Assembly (NCBI GenBank): GCA_913063125.1
Contig: CAJXZM010000009.1
Span: forward strand, 1-64,000
DNA from: an uncultured Gammaproteobacteria bacterium
GTDB taxonomy: Bacteria; Pseudomonadota; Gammaproteobacteria; Pseudomonadales; Ketobacteraceae
Length of the DNA stretch: 64,000 nucleotides
Reading direction: 5' to 3'
This document shows, in pieces, positions 32,440 through 41,038 of this stretch. The number at the start of each line of letters is the position of its first letter. Positions within the stretch are counted from its first letter, which is position 1. Position numbers and translations under genes: made by a program. Under the pieces are notes generated by a model. It made no database searches and had not been told where the DNA came from. It saw nothing but the letters and a program-made list of their open reading frames with translations.

Positions 32440-35400
32440 TTAATTGTAGTGGTCATCGCTAAGCAACTGTGTATCGCCACCAATTGCTGCTGTATTGATC
32501 GAAAGTGACTTTTCTGTCACTAATCGCAGTAAATAATGCGGCCCACCGGCCTTAGGCCCTGTACCAGACAGTCCTTGCCCACCAAATGGCTGAACGCCAA
32601 CAGTTGCTCCCACCATATTACGATTCACATAAATATTACCAACCTGGGTATTGTCCGAAATATACTGACAAAATCCTGATATTCGACTGTGAATTCCCAA
32701 CGTTAACCCAAATCCAGTTCCGTTAATTTGTTGTATCACATCGTCAACCGCATCTGCAGCATAACTAATAATGTGTAAAATTGGGCCAAACACCTCATCA
32801 AACAATTCATTAATATGCTCAATTTCTATGACGGTAGGCGATACAAAATGACCGTTGCTGCAATGAGTCGCTAACGGAGTTTGATAAATGACCCGGTTTT
32901 TGTGGCGAAACCGTTCTATATGGGTGTTCAATTCAACCTGTGCTCTATGAGTAATCACCGGGCCAACATCACTGTGCCAATGGCAAGGGCTTGCAACGCC
33001 AAGTTCCTTCATATAACCCACTAATAACTCAATAATGGTTTCTTTGATATCTTCCTGAATATACAGCACCCGTAATGCAGAGCAACGCTGGCCGGCACTG
33101 TCAAAAGCAGATGCAACCACGTCTTTTACCACCTGTTCAGGTAGCGCTGAACTATCAACAATCATTGCATTTTGACCACCTGTTTCAGCGATAAAAGGAA
33201 TGATAGGGCCGTTTCTTAACGACAGCTTTCGATTAATTGTTGTTGCTGCAGCGGTTGATCCGGTAAACATAACAGCGGCAAGTTTTGATTCATTCAGTAT
33301 CGAGCTATCAACATTATTGGCTGCAGCGGGTAAAAATTGTAGAACGTCTTTTGGTACTCCAACTTGATGGAATAGCTCTACTGCGCGGTGAGCGATTAAC
33401 GGTGTTAGCGTTGAAGGTTTGGCAATAACAGTATTGCCTGCCGCTAATGCAGCAGCAATTTGACCGGTGAAAATCGCCAAGGGAAAATTCCAGGGGCTGA
33501 TACAAAGTACGGGGCCGCGTCCTTCAAGCGTGAATGTATTCCGCTCACCAGTAACCCCCTTTAAAAGGGTTTCTTCGCTGAGTTGTTGGCGCGCTTGTTG
33601 AGCGTAATATCGACAGAAATCAACAGACTCTCGTATTTCTGCATTGGCATTTGCAATGGTTTTTCCCGCTTCACGCATTGCTAAGGCCATTAACTCATGG
33701 CTATTCTCTTCATATAGGTTTGCGACTTGTAGCAAATAGTCTGCTCGATCATCTGCGCTGACCTTTTTCCATTGTTTAAAAGCGGCTAATGCCGTATCAA
33801 AGGCTTGGTGGCAATCGTTTCTTGTTGCAGGGATAAAGGACCCTATTATGTCACTGGTGTCCGCGGGTGATGTGAGGGTTACGCTGTTAATATTTTTGCT
33901 AATGTTGTCGCTAATGGCGCTATCAATCGAGTCGCCAATATTATTTTTCTGTTTATCAGTGTTTTTATTCTCCGTTGTGTTGTTCTGCTTACCTACATCC
34001 TGAATATTCCATTGTTTATTTAGGAATGGCTCTACACCTTTTTTTAGTAAACGTAACTCCTGAGACGACTCAAGGTTGATGCCTTGGGAGTTCTTTCTAA
34101 CGGGGCTAAATAGCTTTGCAGGTAAGGGAATGTATGGATTGCGAAGTTTGTCGGTATTTCTAATGGTGAGTACGGGTTCTTCCGCTAGATAGCTGATATC
34201 GACGTTCTGATTGACTAGTCGAACAAAGGAGGTGGATGCTCCGTTTTCCAATAATCGACGAACTAGGTAGGGGAGCAAGCGGGTGTACTCTCCTACGGGA
34301 GCATATATACGACAGTTAATGTTGTCGGTATTTTTTAACACATGGTCGTGCAGGGCTTGTCCCATCCCGTGAAGTCGCTGAAATTCGAAATGACTGTAGT
34401 GGTATTCCTGGGCCAGCGTGATGATGCTGGCGACGGTATGGGCATTGTGTGTTGCAAATTGAGGGTATAAGAAGTGTTTGGTTTTCATTAGCGTGTGCAC
34501 ACAAGCCAAATAGGATAAATCTGTGTGGGCTTTTGAGGTATAAACCGGATATTCCTTTAGCCCTAACTGCTGTGCTCGTTTAATTTCACTGTCCCAGTAG
34601 GCGCCTTTTACCAGTCGGACGGGGATTAAGCAGTGTATGGTTTTACTGAGAGCGCTTAGCCACTCCAGTACACCCAAGGCGCTTTTTTGATAGGTTTGAA
34701 CGGCAATGCCCAATTTGCCCCAGTGCCTGAAAGGTTCTGTTCCGATGATTTGAGCAAATATCATCAGTGTTGGTTCTAGGCGCCAGCTTTCTTCCGCATC
34801 AATGGTAACGGGAACATCTTTTTCATAGGCGAGAGTGAGCAGGCCTAATAAGTTATCTTTTAGCTGTTCTAAACCATGTTTTTGTCGAATCTCAAAGCGA
34901 GGATGCAATGCCGATAATTTGATGGAAATGCTAGAGGGTACTGGGCTGTTGTTCTTGGATTGAGAGTTGGATTGAGACTGGGTTTGTGATGTTTGTGTCG
35001 CTGAATTTTCATTGTCGCTATTGAGTTGATTGGCGAGTTGTTTGTTATGTTCTGAAATGGCATCAATGGCGTGGCTATAGGCGCCGATATAGCAACCGAC
35101 ATCATGTTGTGTGACAGCGGCTTCCCCTAACATATCGAAAGAATGTGAATAGCCCTGTTTACGTTCCTGTTCGCCGTGTTCTAAAGCAGAATGAATGGTC
35201 TGCCCAGCTACAAACTGCTGACCAATAACTAGCATAGCTTGTCGAACAGCTGTGAGTATTAAGGGTTCACCCATTTTGCGCAGAAGGCTTTGTACTTGCC
35301 CTGATAACCAGGCCATGCGCCCCCCTTTGGGGTTGTTGTCTAGCAACTTACCGGTGAGCACGAGGCCCCAGGTTGAGAAATTTACCCAGAAGGTCTCGCT

Positions 35401-35772
35401 GTGACCCGCATGAAGAGCCCAGTTTCCGGTATGTAGTTTGTCTTTTAAGAAGCGTTCTGCAGTTTCGTCATCAGGGATGCGCAAAAGAGCTTCTGCGAGA
35501 CTCATTAGGATGACACCTTCGTGATTATCTAATCCGTATTCCTTGAGAAAGGTTTCAATTTTTACGCCACCTTTACTTTCCTGGATGGCCTGAATGTAGT
35601 CTTCGGTATAGGCGCGGACGGTGTCGAGAGTTAGTTGAGGGATTTTGTAGATGCTTAGGAGATTTTTGACAGCGTCAGATTCTTTTTGTAGATGACCTTT
35701 GAGAATACCGTCGTTGAACGGAAACTCGCTAGCTGCGTAGAAAGGGGATTGGAAGTTTAGTAGCTTGGCCAT
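32440..35772 (-). CDS. putA: bifunctional proline dehydrogenase / L-glutamate gamma-semialdehyde dehydrogenase
   Basis: About 1110 residues from the ATG at 35772 (MAKLLNFQSPF). A longer frame from 35886 leaves only 15 bases to the divergent gene and no room for a promoter. The proline dehydrogenase barrel is marked by VTIDAEESWRLEP, RLVKGAYWDSEIKRAQ, FQRLHGMG and RIYAPVGEYTRLLPYLVRRL. The aldehyde dehydrogenase part has ISPWNFPLAIFTGQIAAALA, AETGGQNAMIVDSS and the catalytic Cys in GQRCSALRV (about residue 897). Proline is oxidised to glutamate through a channelled intermediate. No N-terminal ribbon-helix-helix DNA-binding domain is seen, so it probably is not its own repressor. Two Asn/Gln/Ser-rich inserts (about residues 250-285 and 590-635) interrupt it. 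Confidence 0.92.
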   Translation of the reverse strand: MAKLLNFQSPFYAASEFPFNDGILKGHLQKESDAVKNLLSIYKIPQLTLDTVRAYTEDYIQAIQESKGGVKIETFLKEYGLDNHEGVILMSLAEALLRIPDDETAERFLKDKLHTGNWALHAGHSETFWVNFSTWGLVLTGKLLDNNPKGGRMAWLSGQVQSLLRKMGEPLILTAVRQAMLVIGQQFVAGQTIHSALEHGEQERKQGYSHSFDMLGEAAVTQHDVGCYIGAYSHAIDAISEHNKQLANQLNSDNENSATQTSQTQSQSNSQSKNNSPVPSSISIKLSALHPRFEIRQKHGLEQLKDNLLGLLTLAYEKDVPVTIDAEESWRLEPTLMIFAQIIGTEPFRHWGKLGIAVQTYQKSALGVLEWLSALSKTIHCLIPVRLVKGAYWDSEIKRAQQLGLKEYPVYTSKAHTDLSYLACVHTLMKTKHFLYPQFATHNAHTVASIITLAQEYHYSHFEFQRLHGMGQALHDHVLKNTDNINCRIYAPVGEYTRLLPYLVRRLLENGASTSFVRLVNQNVDISYLAEEPVLTIRNTDKLRNPYIPLPAKLFSPVRKNSQGINLESSQELRLLKKGVEPFLNKQWNIQDVGKQNNTTENKNTDKQKNNIGDSIDSAISDNISKNINSVTLTSPADTSDIIGSFIPATRNDCHQAFDTALAAFKQWKKVSADDRADYLLQVANLYEENSHELMALAMREAGKTIANANAEIRESVDFCRYYAQQARQQLSEETLLKGVTGERNTFTLEGRGPVLCISPWNFPLAIFTGQIAAALAAGNTVIAKPSTLTPLIAHRAVELFHQVGVPKDVLQFLPAAANNVDSSILNESKLAAVMFTGSTAAATTINRKLSLRNGPIIPFIAETGGQNAMIVDSSALPEQVVKDVVASAFDSAGQRCSALRVLYIQEDIKETIIELLVGYMKELGVASPCHWHSDVGPVITHRAQVELNTHIERFRHKNRVIYQTPLATHCSNGHFVSPTVIEIEHINELFDEVFGPILHIISYAADAVDDVIQQINGTGFGLTLGIHSRISGFCQYISDNTQVGNIYVNRNMVGATVGVQPFGGQGLSGTGPKAGGPHYLLRLVTEKSLSINTAAIGGDTQLLSDDHYN

Positions 35773-35901
35773 AGAAGGGATCAATTGCTTTGAATTTACT
35801 AAATTATAGTTCGCTTCTGCTGTCTTAAGGGTCAAATGTGCAAATAAGGTCCCATGAAGAGTGCTACACTCATCGAATAAGGTCATTAGGAAGTAAAAGC
35901 A

Positions 35902-37722
35902 GTGAATAAATCGTCATCAGACCCTGTTACCTCAAAAAACACGAAACCTAATCATAGTCATGCAAGTATTCAAATTGATTTACGTTGGGTATTGGATGAG
36001 CTATTGGAAGATGCTCGTATTACTGAGCGGGACTATAACTTTGCCTCTGGCAGCCGCCGTGAAAAGGATGAGTTAAAATGGAATCCGGTTCAGTTTTTAG
36101 CGAAGTTTGAGTTTAAAGACCAGCACTCTGATGACGAAGTGTTAACGGTGGAGCGTTTGACTGAGTGGTTGGCGAAAAAATCTGGCCAACGGGTGTATTA
36201 CATTGACCCATTAAAGATTGATGTAAAAGAGATTACGTCGGTTATGTCATTTGCATTTGCTGAGCGTCACCAGATATTGGCAGTGAAAGTGAGCGATGAA
36301 CAGGTTATTATCGCTAGTGCTCAGCCATTTGTTGACGGTTGGCGCCACGGTTTGGAGCAAACCCTTAGTGGTAAAGAAATTGTTCGAGTAGTCGCAAATC
36401 CCGCAGATATTATGCGATATACCGTTGAATTTTATAATTTAGCGAAGTCTGTCAGTGGTGCTACAGGTGCTGCGGGACAGAGTCTTAGCGGTGTTACTAA
36501 CTTTGAGCAGCTTTTGGAGCTTGGTGATTTATCCTCTCCAGATGCTAATGACCAGCATATCGTTAATATCGTGGATTGGTTGTTGCAATATGCGTTCGAG
36601 CAACGCGCTAGTGATATTCATTTGGAACCCCGACGAGAGATTGGTTATGTACGGTTTCGTATCGACGGCGTGTTACATGACGTTTATGAGTTGCCTGCGA
36701 CCGTTACTGCAGCTGTGACAAGCCGGATTAAGATTCTGGGTAGAATGAATGTGGCGGAAAAGCGTAAACCGCAGGATGGCCGATTAAAGACCAAAGGTAA
36801 AAATGATCTTGAGATAGAGCTGCGTTTGTCCACTATGCCCACGGCTTTTGGTGAAAAGTTGGTGATGCGTATTTTTGATCCCGATGTGTTGATGCGAACG
36901 CCTGCAGAAATGGGCTTAGAAAACGAAGATTACGACCGTTGGAAGGAGATGGTGTCACAGTCGACGGGGATTGTATTTGTAACCGGGCCAACAGGCTCAG
37001 GCAAAACCACTACGTTATATTCTTCGTTGAAGCAATTGGCCACCAGAGAGGTGAATGTTTGTACGATTGAAGATCCGATTGAGATGGTAGAGCCTGCATT
37101 TAATCAGATGCAGGTAATTGATGGCATTGGGTTGAGTTTCTCCGATGGAGTTAAAGCATTACTTCGACAAGACCCCGATATCATCATGATTGGTGAGATT
37201 CGTGATTTAGAAACGGCCAATGTCGCAATACAGGCAGCGTTAACGGGACATTTGGTGATATCTACCTTGCATACTAATGATGCACCTTCTGCGATCACGC
37301 GATTAATGGATTTGGGGGTGCCGCCTTATTTGATCAGTGCCACGGTATTGGGAGTAATGGCTCAACGTTTGGTAAGGACCTTGTGCCCCCATTGTAAGCG
37401 GGATGCCTATATGGATGAAGAAACCTGGCAGGTATTGATTGCTCCGTGGAAAGGTAAAAAGCCGGACAAAGTGAAGACACCTGTAGGCTGTTTGGAGTGT
37501 CGAAAGACTGGTTATATGGGGCGAATGGGTATCTATGAGATTATGCCATTATCGGAAGAGGTGAAGGAGTTGGTGGCACATTCAGCATCTTTGAGCGATA
37601 TACGTAAGCAAGCGATGAAGGAAGGCATGCATACGCTTCGGCTGAGTGGTGCCAATAAGATTGCTGCCGGTATGACAACGCCAGAGGAAGTGCTTCGGGT
37701 TTCACCTACAACTTCCCGGTAG
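35902..37722 (+). CDS. orphan GspE/PulE-family secretion/pilus ATPase
   Basis: 606 residues. An N-terminal GspE-N-like region (about 70-180) precedes the ATPase core: DIHLEPRREIGYVRFRIDGVL, Walker A GPTGSGKT (about residues 362-369), the Asp box IEDPIEMVEPAFNQMQV, Walker B DPDIIMIGEIRDLETA, and His box STLHTNDAPSAITRLMDLGV. A four-Cys metal site follows (LCPHCKR, CLECRKTGYMGRMGIYEIM). Such hexameric ATPases drive pilus assembly or type II secretion. No pilin, gsp or pil gene lies near, so its partners are elsewhere. It is divergent from putA. Confidence 0.88.
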   Translation: MNKSSSDPVTSKNTKPNHSHASIQIDLRWVLDELLEDARITERDYNFASGSRREKDELKWNPVQFLAKFEFKDQHSDDEVLTVERLTEWLAKKSGQRVYYIDPLKIDVKEITSVMSFAFAERHQILAVKVSDEQVIIASAQPFVDGWRHGLEQTLSGKEIVRVVANPADIMRYTVEFYNLAKSVSGATGAAGQSLSGVTNFEQLLELGDLSSPDANDQHIVNIVDWLLQYAFEQRASDIHLEPRREIGYVRFRIDGVLHDVYELPATVTAAVTSRIKILGRMNVAEKRKPQDGRLKTKGKNDLEIELRLSTMPTAFGEKLVMRIFDPDVLMRTPAEMGLENEDYDRWKEMVSQSTGIVFVTGPTGSGKTTTLYSSLKQLATREVNVCTIEDPIEMVEPAFNQMQVIDGIGLSFSDGVKALLRQDPDIIMIGEIRDLETANVAIQAALTGHLVISTLHTNDAPSAITRLMDLGVPPYLISATVLGVMAQRLVRTLCPHCKRDAYMDEETWQVLIAPWKGKKPDKVKTPVGCLECRKTGYMGRMGIYEIMPLSEEVKELVAHSASLSDIRKQAMKEGMHTLRLSGANKIAAGMTTPEEVLRVSPTTSR

Positions 37723-37843
37723 GAAGGTGAATATGTTATAAATAATTCAGTGAATTAGACCCAGGTCGTTCCCTTTCGTTTCCCTAGGCTGTTAGAATGT
37801 TTTACCATCAGTAAATAATAAAAATGAAGTAATAGCTGAATTT

Positions 37844-39112
37844 ATGAGTCGATTAACCTCTGCGTTTTCCCCAATTCACAATATTAAACACCTTTTGTCC
37901 CGACCGTCAGCTAATTTTAGTGTAATTGATGGTTTTCGGGCATTGTCGATGATGATGATTTTGGTGTTTCACTCTTTCACCATTTATGTCGTGATGAACC
38001 CAAGCTTAGAACTTAATCAGGTGATTGAAGAGGGAGGTTATCTTTGGTCTTGGATTTGGAACAGCGATAAGAGTGTGGATGTTTTTTTCGTTATTAGTGG
38101 TTTTTTGATTACCGGTATCCTGTTACGGCAAATAGATAAATTAGGTCACGTCAAGATGGGCAATTTTTATGCTCGCCGATTTTTACGGTTAAGCCCTGTG
38201 TACTACTTTGTGATCATGTTGTACTGGGTATTGTTAGGGCAAATGGAAAGTAGTCACACAGAAAACTTGTGGGCCAATGTTTTATATGTGAATAATTTTA
38301 TTGATTATGACTCGCAAGCGATGAATTGGACCTGGACACTTGCCATAGAAGAACAGTTCTATTTGTTATTTCCAATATTGCTTATGGGTTTGATGAAACA
38401 TACCGGCAATCCGTTGCGTTGGATGTGGGTGCTATTTGCATTTTCTTTTTTCGTTCGTTGGTGGGTGATGTGGACGGACGATTGGATCTTTAATACGCCA
38501 CAAAGTGTGTTGGCAGTAGATCGGGAGTTTCATGCTCATCACTTTTCCGTTTTGTATGATAATTTATACACACGTTTTGGCGCATTGTTGGCTGGTTGTA
38601 TTGCAGGTTATTATTATCAATATCATCGTCGGGAGTTGACAGCATTTTTTTCCAGCACTGGCGGAAAAGTATTTGCATGGGGAAATTTTGTCGTATTGAT
38701 GGCTCTCATGATTTTTCCTATGATTAGTGTGAGGTTTGATGACTATGCTACTTTAAATGTCGTTTATCAGGTGGCAAGTCGGAATATTTTCAGTATTGCA
38801 ATTAGCGTTCTTATTATTGCTTCTTTAGAAAAAGGTGCGCTGTCTACGGGGCTAAATTTCTTGTTAGGTAATCGCTTTTGGTATCCTTTAGCACAGCTAT
38901 CCTATTCAATGTATCTCGTTCATGTAGTGGCAATTTCGGTGGTGTGTTCCATTGTCTTAGCTGAAATAAAAGTCAACGCTGCTCTATATGTACATTGGAG
39001 TACCTATGAAATCGTGGGGGTGGTTTTTGCGGCTAGCGCCTTCGCCACCATATTTGTTGCAGTGGTCATTTACCTGCTAATTGAACGCCCCATTATGAAT
39101 TTAAGGCGATAG
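37844..39112 (+). CDS. acyltransferase 3 family membrane protein (OafA/YrhL-like)
   Basis: 422 residues with about ten membrane segments. The family entry VIDGFRALSMMMILVFHSF contains the catalytic His, followed by SVDVFFVISGFLITGILLR and FYARRFLRLSPVYYF, which carry the conserved Phe-Phe-Val-Ile-Ser-Gly-Phe and Arg positions; NWTWTLAIEEQFYLLFP is the third motif. Such proteins O-acetylate or acylate surface polysaccharides and peptidoglycan. The next gene starts 2 bases after its stop, so the two form one unit. Confidence 0.9.
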   Translation: MSRLTSAFSPIHNIKHLLSRPSANFSVIDGFRALSMMMILVFHSFTIYVVMNPSLELNQVIEEGGYLWSWIWNSDKSVDVFFVISGFLITGILLRQIDKLGHVKMGNFYARRFLRLSPVYYFVIMLYWVLLGQMESSHTENLWANVLYVNNFIDYDSQAMNWTWTLAIEEQFYLLFPILLMGLMKHTGNPLRWMWVLFAFSFFVRWWVMWTDDWIFNTPQSVLAVDREFHAHHFSVLYDNLYTRFGALLAGCIAGYYYQYHRRELTAFFSSTGGKVFAWGNFVVLMALMIFPMISVRFDDYATLNVVYQVASRNIFSIAISVLIIASLEKGALSTGLNFLLGNRFWYPLAQLSYSMYLVHVVAISVVCSIVLAEIKVNAALYVHWSTYEIVGVVFAASAFATIFVAVVIYLLIERPIMNLRR

Positions 39113-39114
39113 AG

Positions 39115-40899
39115 ATGTCGCTTTTAAGAGAAACTGAAAAATACCAATGGTGGGCGATGGGTATTGCCTTGTTTTTGGTAAGCCCCGCCTTGTGGATTGG
39201 TTTGCAGTTGGATGATTATTTTCATTGGAGTTTGGTTACTCAGCAAACATTATTACCTGCTACCTCAGATAAAGCCGGTGTTTTTGGGTTGTTTAGTTTT
39301 TTAGATGGGCAAGCCGAACGAACGCACCAGCTGATGGATTTGGGTATGGTGCCTTGGTGGACTCTGGATACGATCCAATATGCATTCTGGCGCCCTATTT
39401 CTGAAATGACTCACGGTATTGATTATTTGTTTCTATCGCAATGGCCATGGTTAATGCATGTTCATGGTTTGGTGTATTTTGCGTTGTTGTTGTTTTTTAC
39501 GGCGAAGCTGTTTGATGATATTCAAGGCAACGAGCACGGAGCAGCGTTGCTGGGGGCATCGGCATCTTTTTGGGCATTTTGGATTTTTGCACTGAGTTAT
39601 ACGCATGGTTTACCTGCTGCTTGGTTAGCCAATCGCAATGCCATATTGGCAACATTGTTTGTGGTCTTAACATTAAGAGCACATCACCGCTGGCGTGAAG
39701 AGGGCGGGTTATCTAATTTGATGTTAAGCCTGGTATTTTTTGTTGCAGGGTTGTTAAGTGGAGAGTTGGCGGTAAGTGCAGGATTATATCTTTTTTCTTA
39801 TGCACTGTTTTTAGATAGAGGCAGCTTTATACGAAGAATGATGGCTATTGTTCCCTATGGCGTGCTGGGGGTGCTGTGGTTGGTTGTACGAGCAGCAATG
39901 GAATATGGTGCAAAGAATTCAGGCCACTATATAGATCCTAGTCATGATGTTGTTTTGTTTTTGCAGGTGTTCGGAGAGCGTGCGGTTAGTTTGTTAGCGG
40001 CACAGTTTTTTGCAATGCCACCTGAATTATTATCGGCATTGCCATCACAGTCAAAATTCATGGTACAGGTGACATTGCTGGTGGTCTTGGCTGTTTTCAT
40101 TGTGCCTCTTGTTGTTAGCGATAGGCGCGCACGCTTCTGGTTGGCTGGATTGATATTGTGTGTGTTGCCGGTGTGTGCAACCATTCCACATAGTCGGTTG
40201 TTAATGTGTGTTGGATTGGGCGCCGCAGGATTGTTAGGGTTGTTGTTAGCGCAATGGCGAAGTGCTTGGGTTGCGGGTAGTAAACAGTGGTTCATGTTGC
40301 CTATTATTGTGTTGTTGATGTTTTGCCAGTTTGTTATATCACCGTTGTTGCTTCCTTTAGAGGCTGCTTCAATTCGCCTGGGGATGGATGATGCATTAAA
40401 CAGCGGGGCTCGTAACTTGCCGATTTCAGAAGATAACAAACATAAAACAGCTGTCATCATTAATCCGCCAATGTCTAGCGTGGCTGGCTATGTTAATGGT
40501 ATTCGTTTGTTTGAAAGCTTACCTGTTGCCAGGCACACATTGCCTTTAGTATCTGGAAGAAAAGAAATCACGTTACGAGTGGTGGATGCTAACACTATTG
40601 AGATATCTGCAGATCAGGGGTTGTATGATGCGCATAACGAAGGTTTGTTGCGTGACCCTAACCAGGGCTTTGAAGTAGAAGATACTATTGGATTAAGCGT
40701 GATGGCGGTGGTCGTTAAAAAAGTGAATGAACAGGGGGTTCCCACTGTGGCGGAGTTTTCATTTAAGCACCCGGTGCATGAGAATAATTCGGATGTTGAT
40801 TTCTATATTTGGGCTGCTGGAAAACCAGTGTTATGTGAGTTGCCAAAAGTGGGTAATTTTATTGAATTGATAGCCAAGACAACGGATTGTGGCCTGTAA
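39115..40899 (+). CDS. polytopic membrane protein, GT-C glycosyltransferase-like
   Basis: 594 residues. Residues 1-420 hold about ten to eleven membrane helices; residues about 430-594 form a soluble domain. The first loop after helix 1 reads LQLDDYFHW, an acidic pair in the position that GT-C glycosyltransferases use for catalysis. The order of helices and the loop fit that class, but I cannot recognise a specific family. It follows the acyltransferase gene by 2 bases and probably acts on the same surface glycan. Role is inference. Confidence 0.6.
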   Translation: MSLLRETEKYQWWAMGIALFLVSPALWIGLQLDDYFHWSLVTQQTLLPATSDKAGVFGLFSFLDGQAERTHQLMDLGMVPWWTLDTIQYAFWRPISEMTHGIDYLFLSQWPWLMHVHGLVYFALLLFFTAKLFDDIQGNEHGAALLGASASFWAFWIFALSYTHGLPAAWLANRNAILATLFVVLTLRAHHRWREEGGLSNLMLSLVFFVAGLLSGELAVSAGLYLFSYALFLDRGSFIRRMMAIVPYGVLGVLWLVVRAAMEYGAKNSGHYIDPSHDVVLFLQVFGERAVSLLAAQFFAMPPELLSALPSQSKFMVQVTLLVVLAVFIVPLVVSDRRARFWLAGLILCVLPVCATIPHSRLLMCVGLGAAGLLGLLLAQWRSAWVAGSKQWFMLPIIVLLMFCQFVISPLLLPLEAASIRLGMDDALNSGARNLPISEDNKHKTAVIINPPMSSVAGYVNGIRLFESLPVARHTLPLVSGRKEITLRVVDANTIEISADQGLYDAHNEGLLRDPNQGFEVEDTIGLSVMAVVVKKVNEQGVPTVAEFSFKHPVHENNSDVDFYIWAAGKPVLCELPKVGNFIELIAKTTDCGL

Positions 40900-41038
40900 A
40901 TATTTTAGATATTTATCTTCGAGAATGACGGTTGCATTTATAGCATTATAATTTTTTATTATTTTAATTCCAGAGATTATCAATCCAGTCATCTTCTGAT
41001 ATTCTCCAGCTTGCAAATAATAACTTGGAGGGATCCAT

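Noticed and set aside
39942-40460. 172-residue minus-strand frame in the GT-C-like gene
   Set aside because: Antisense to hydrophobic helices; Asn/Thr-rich low-complexity composition, no start signal.
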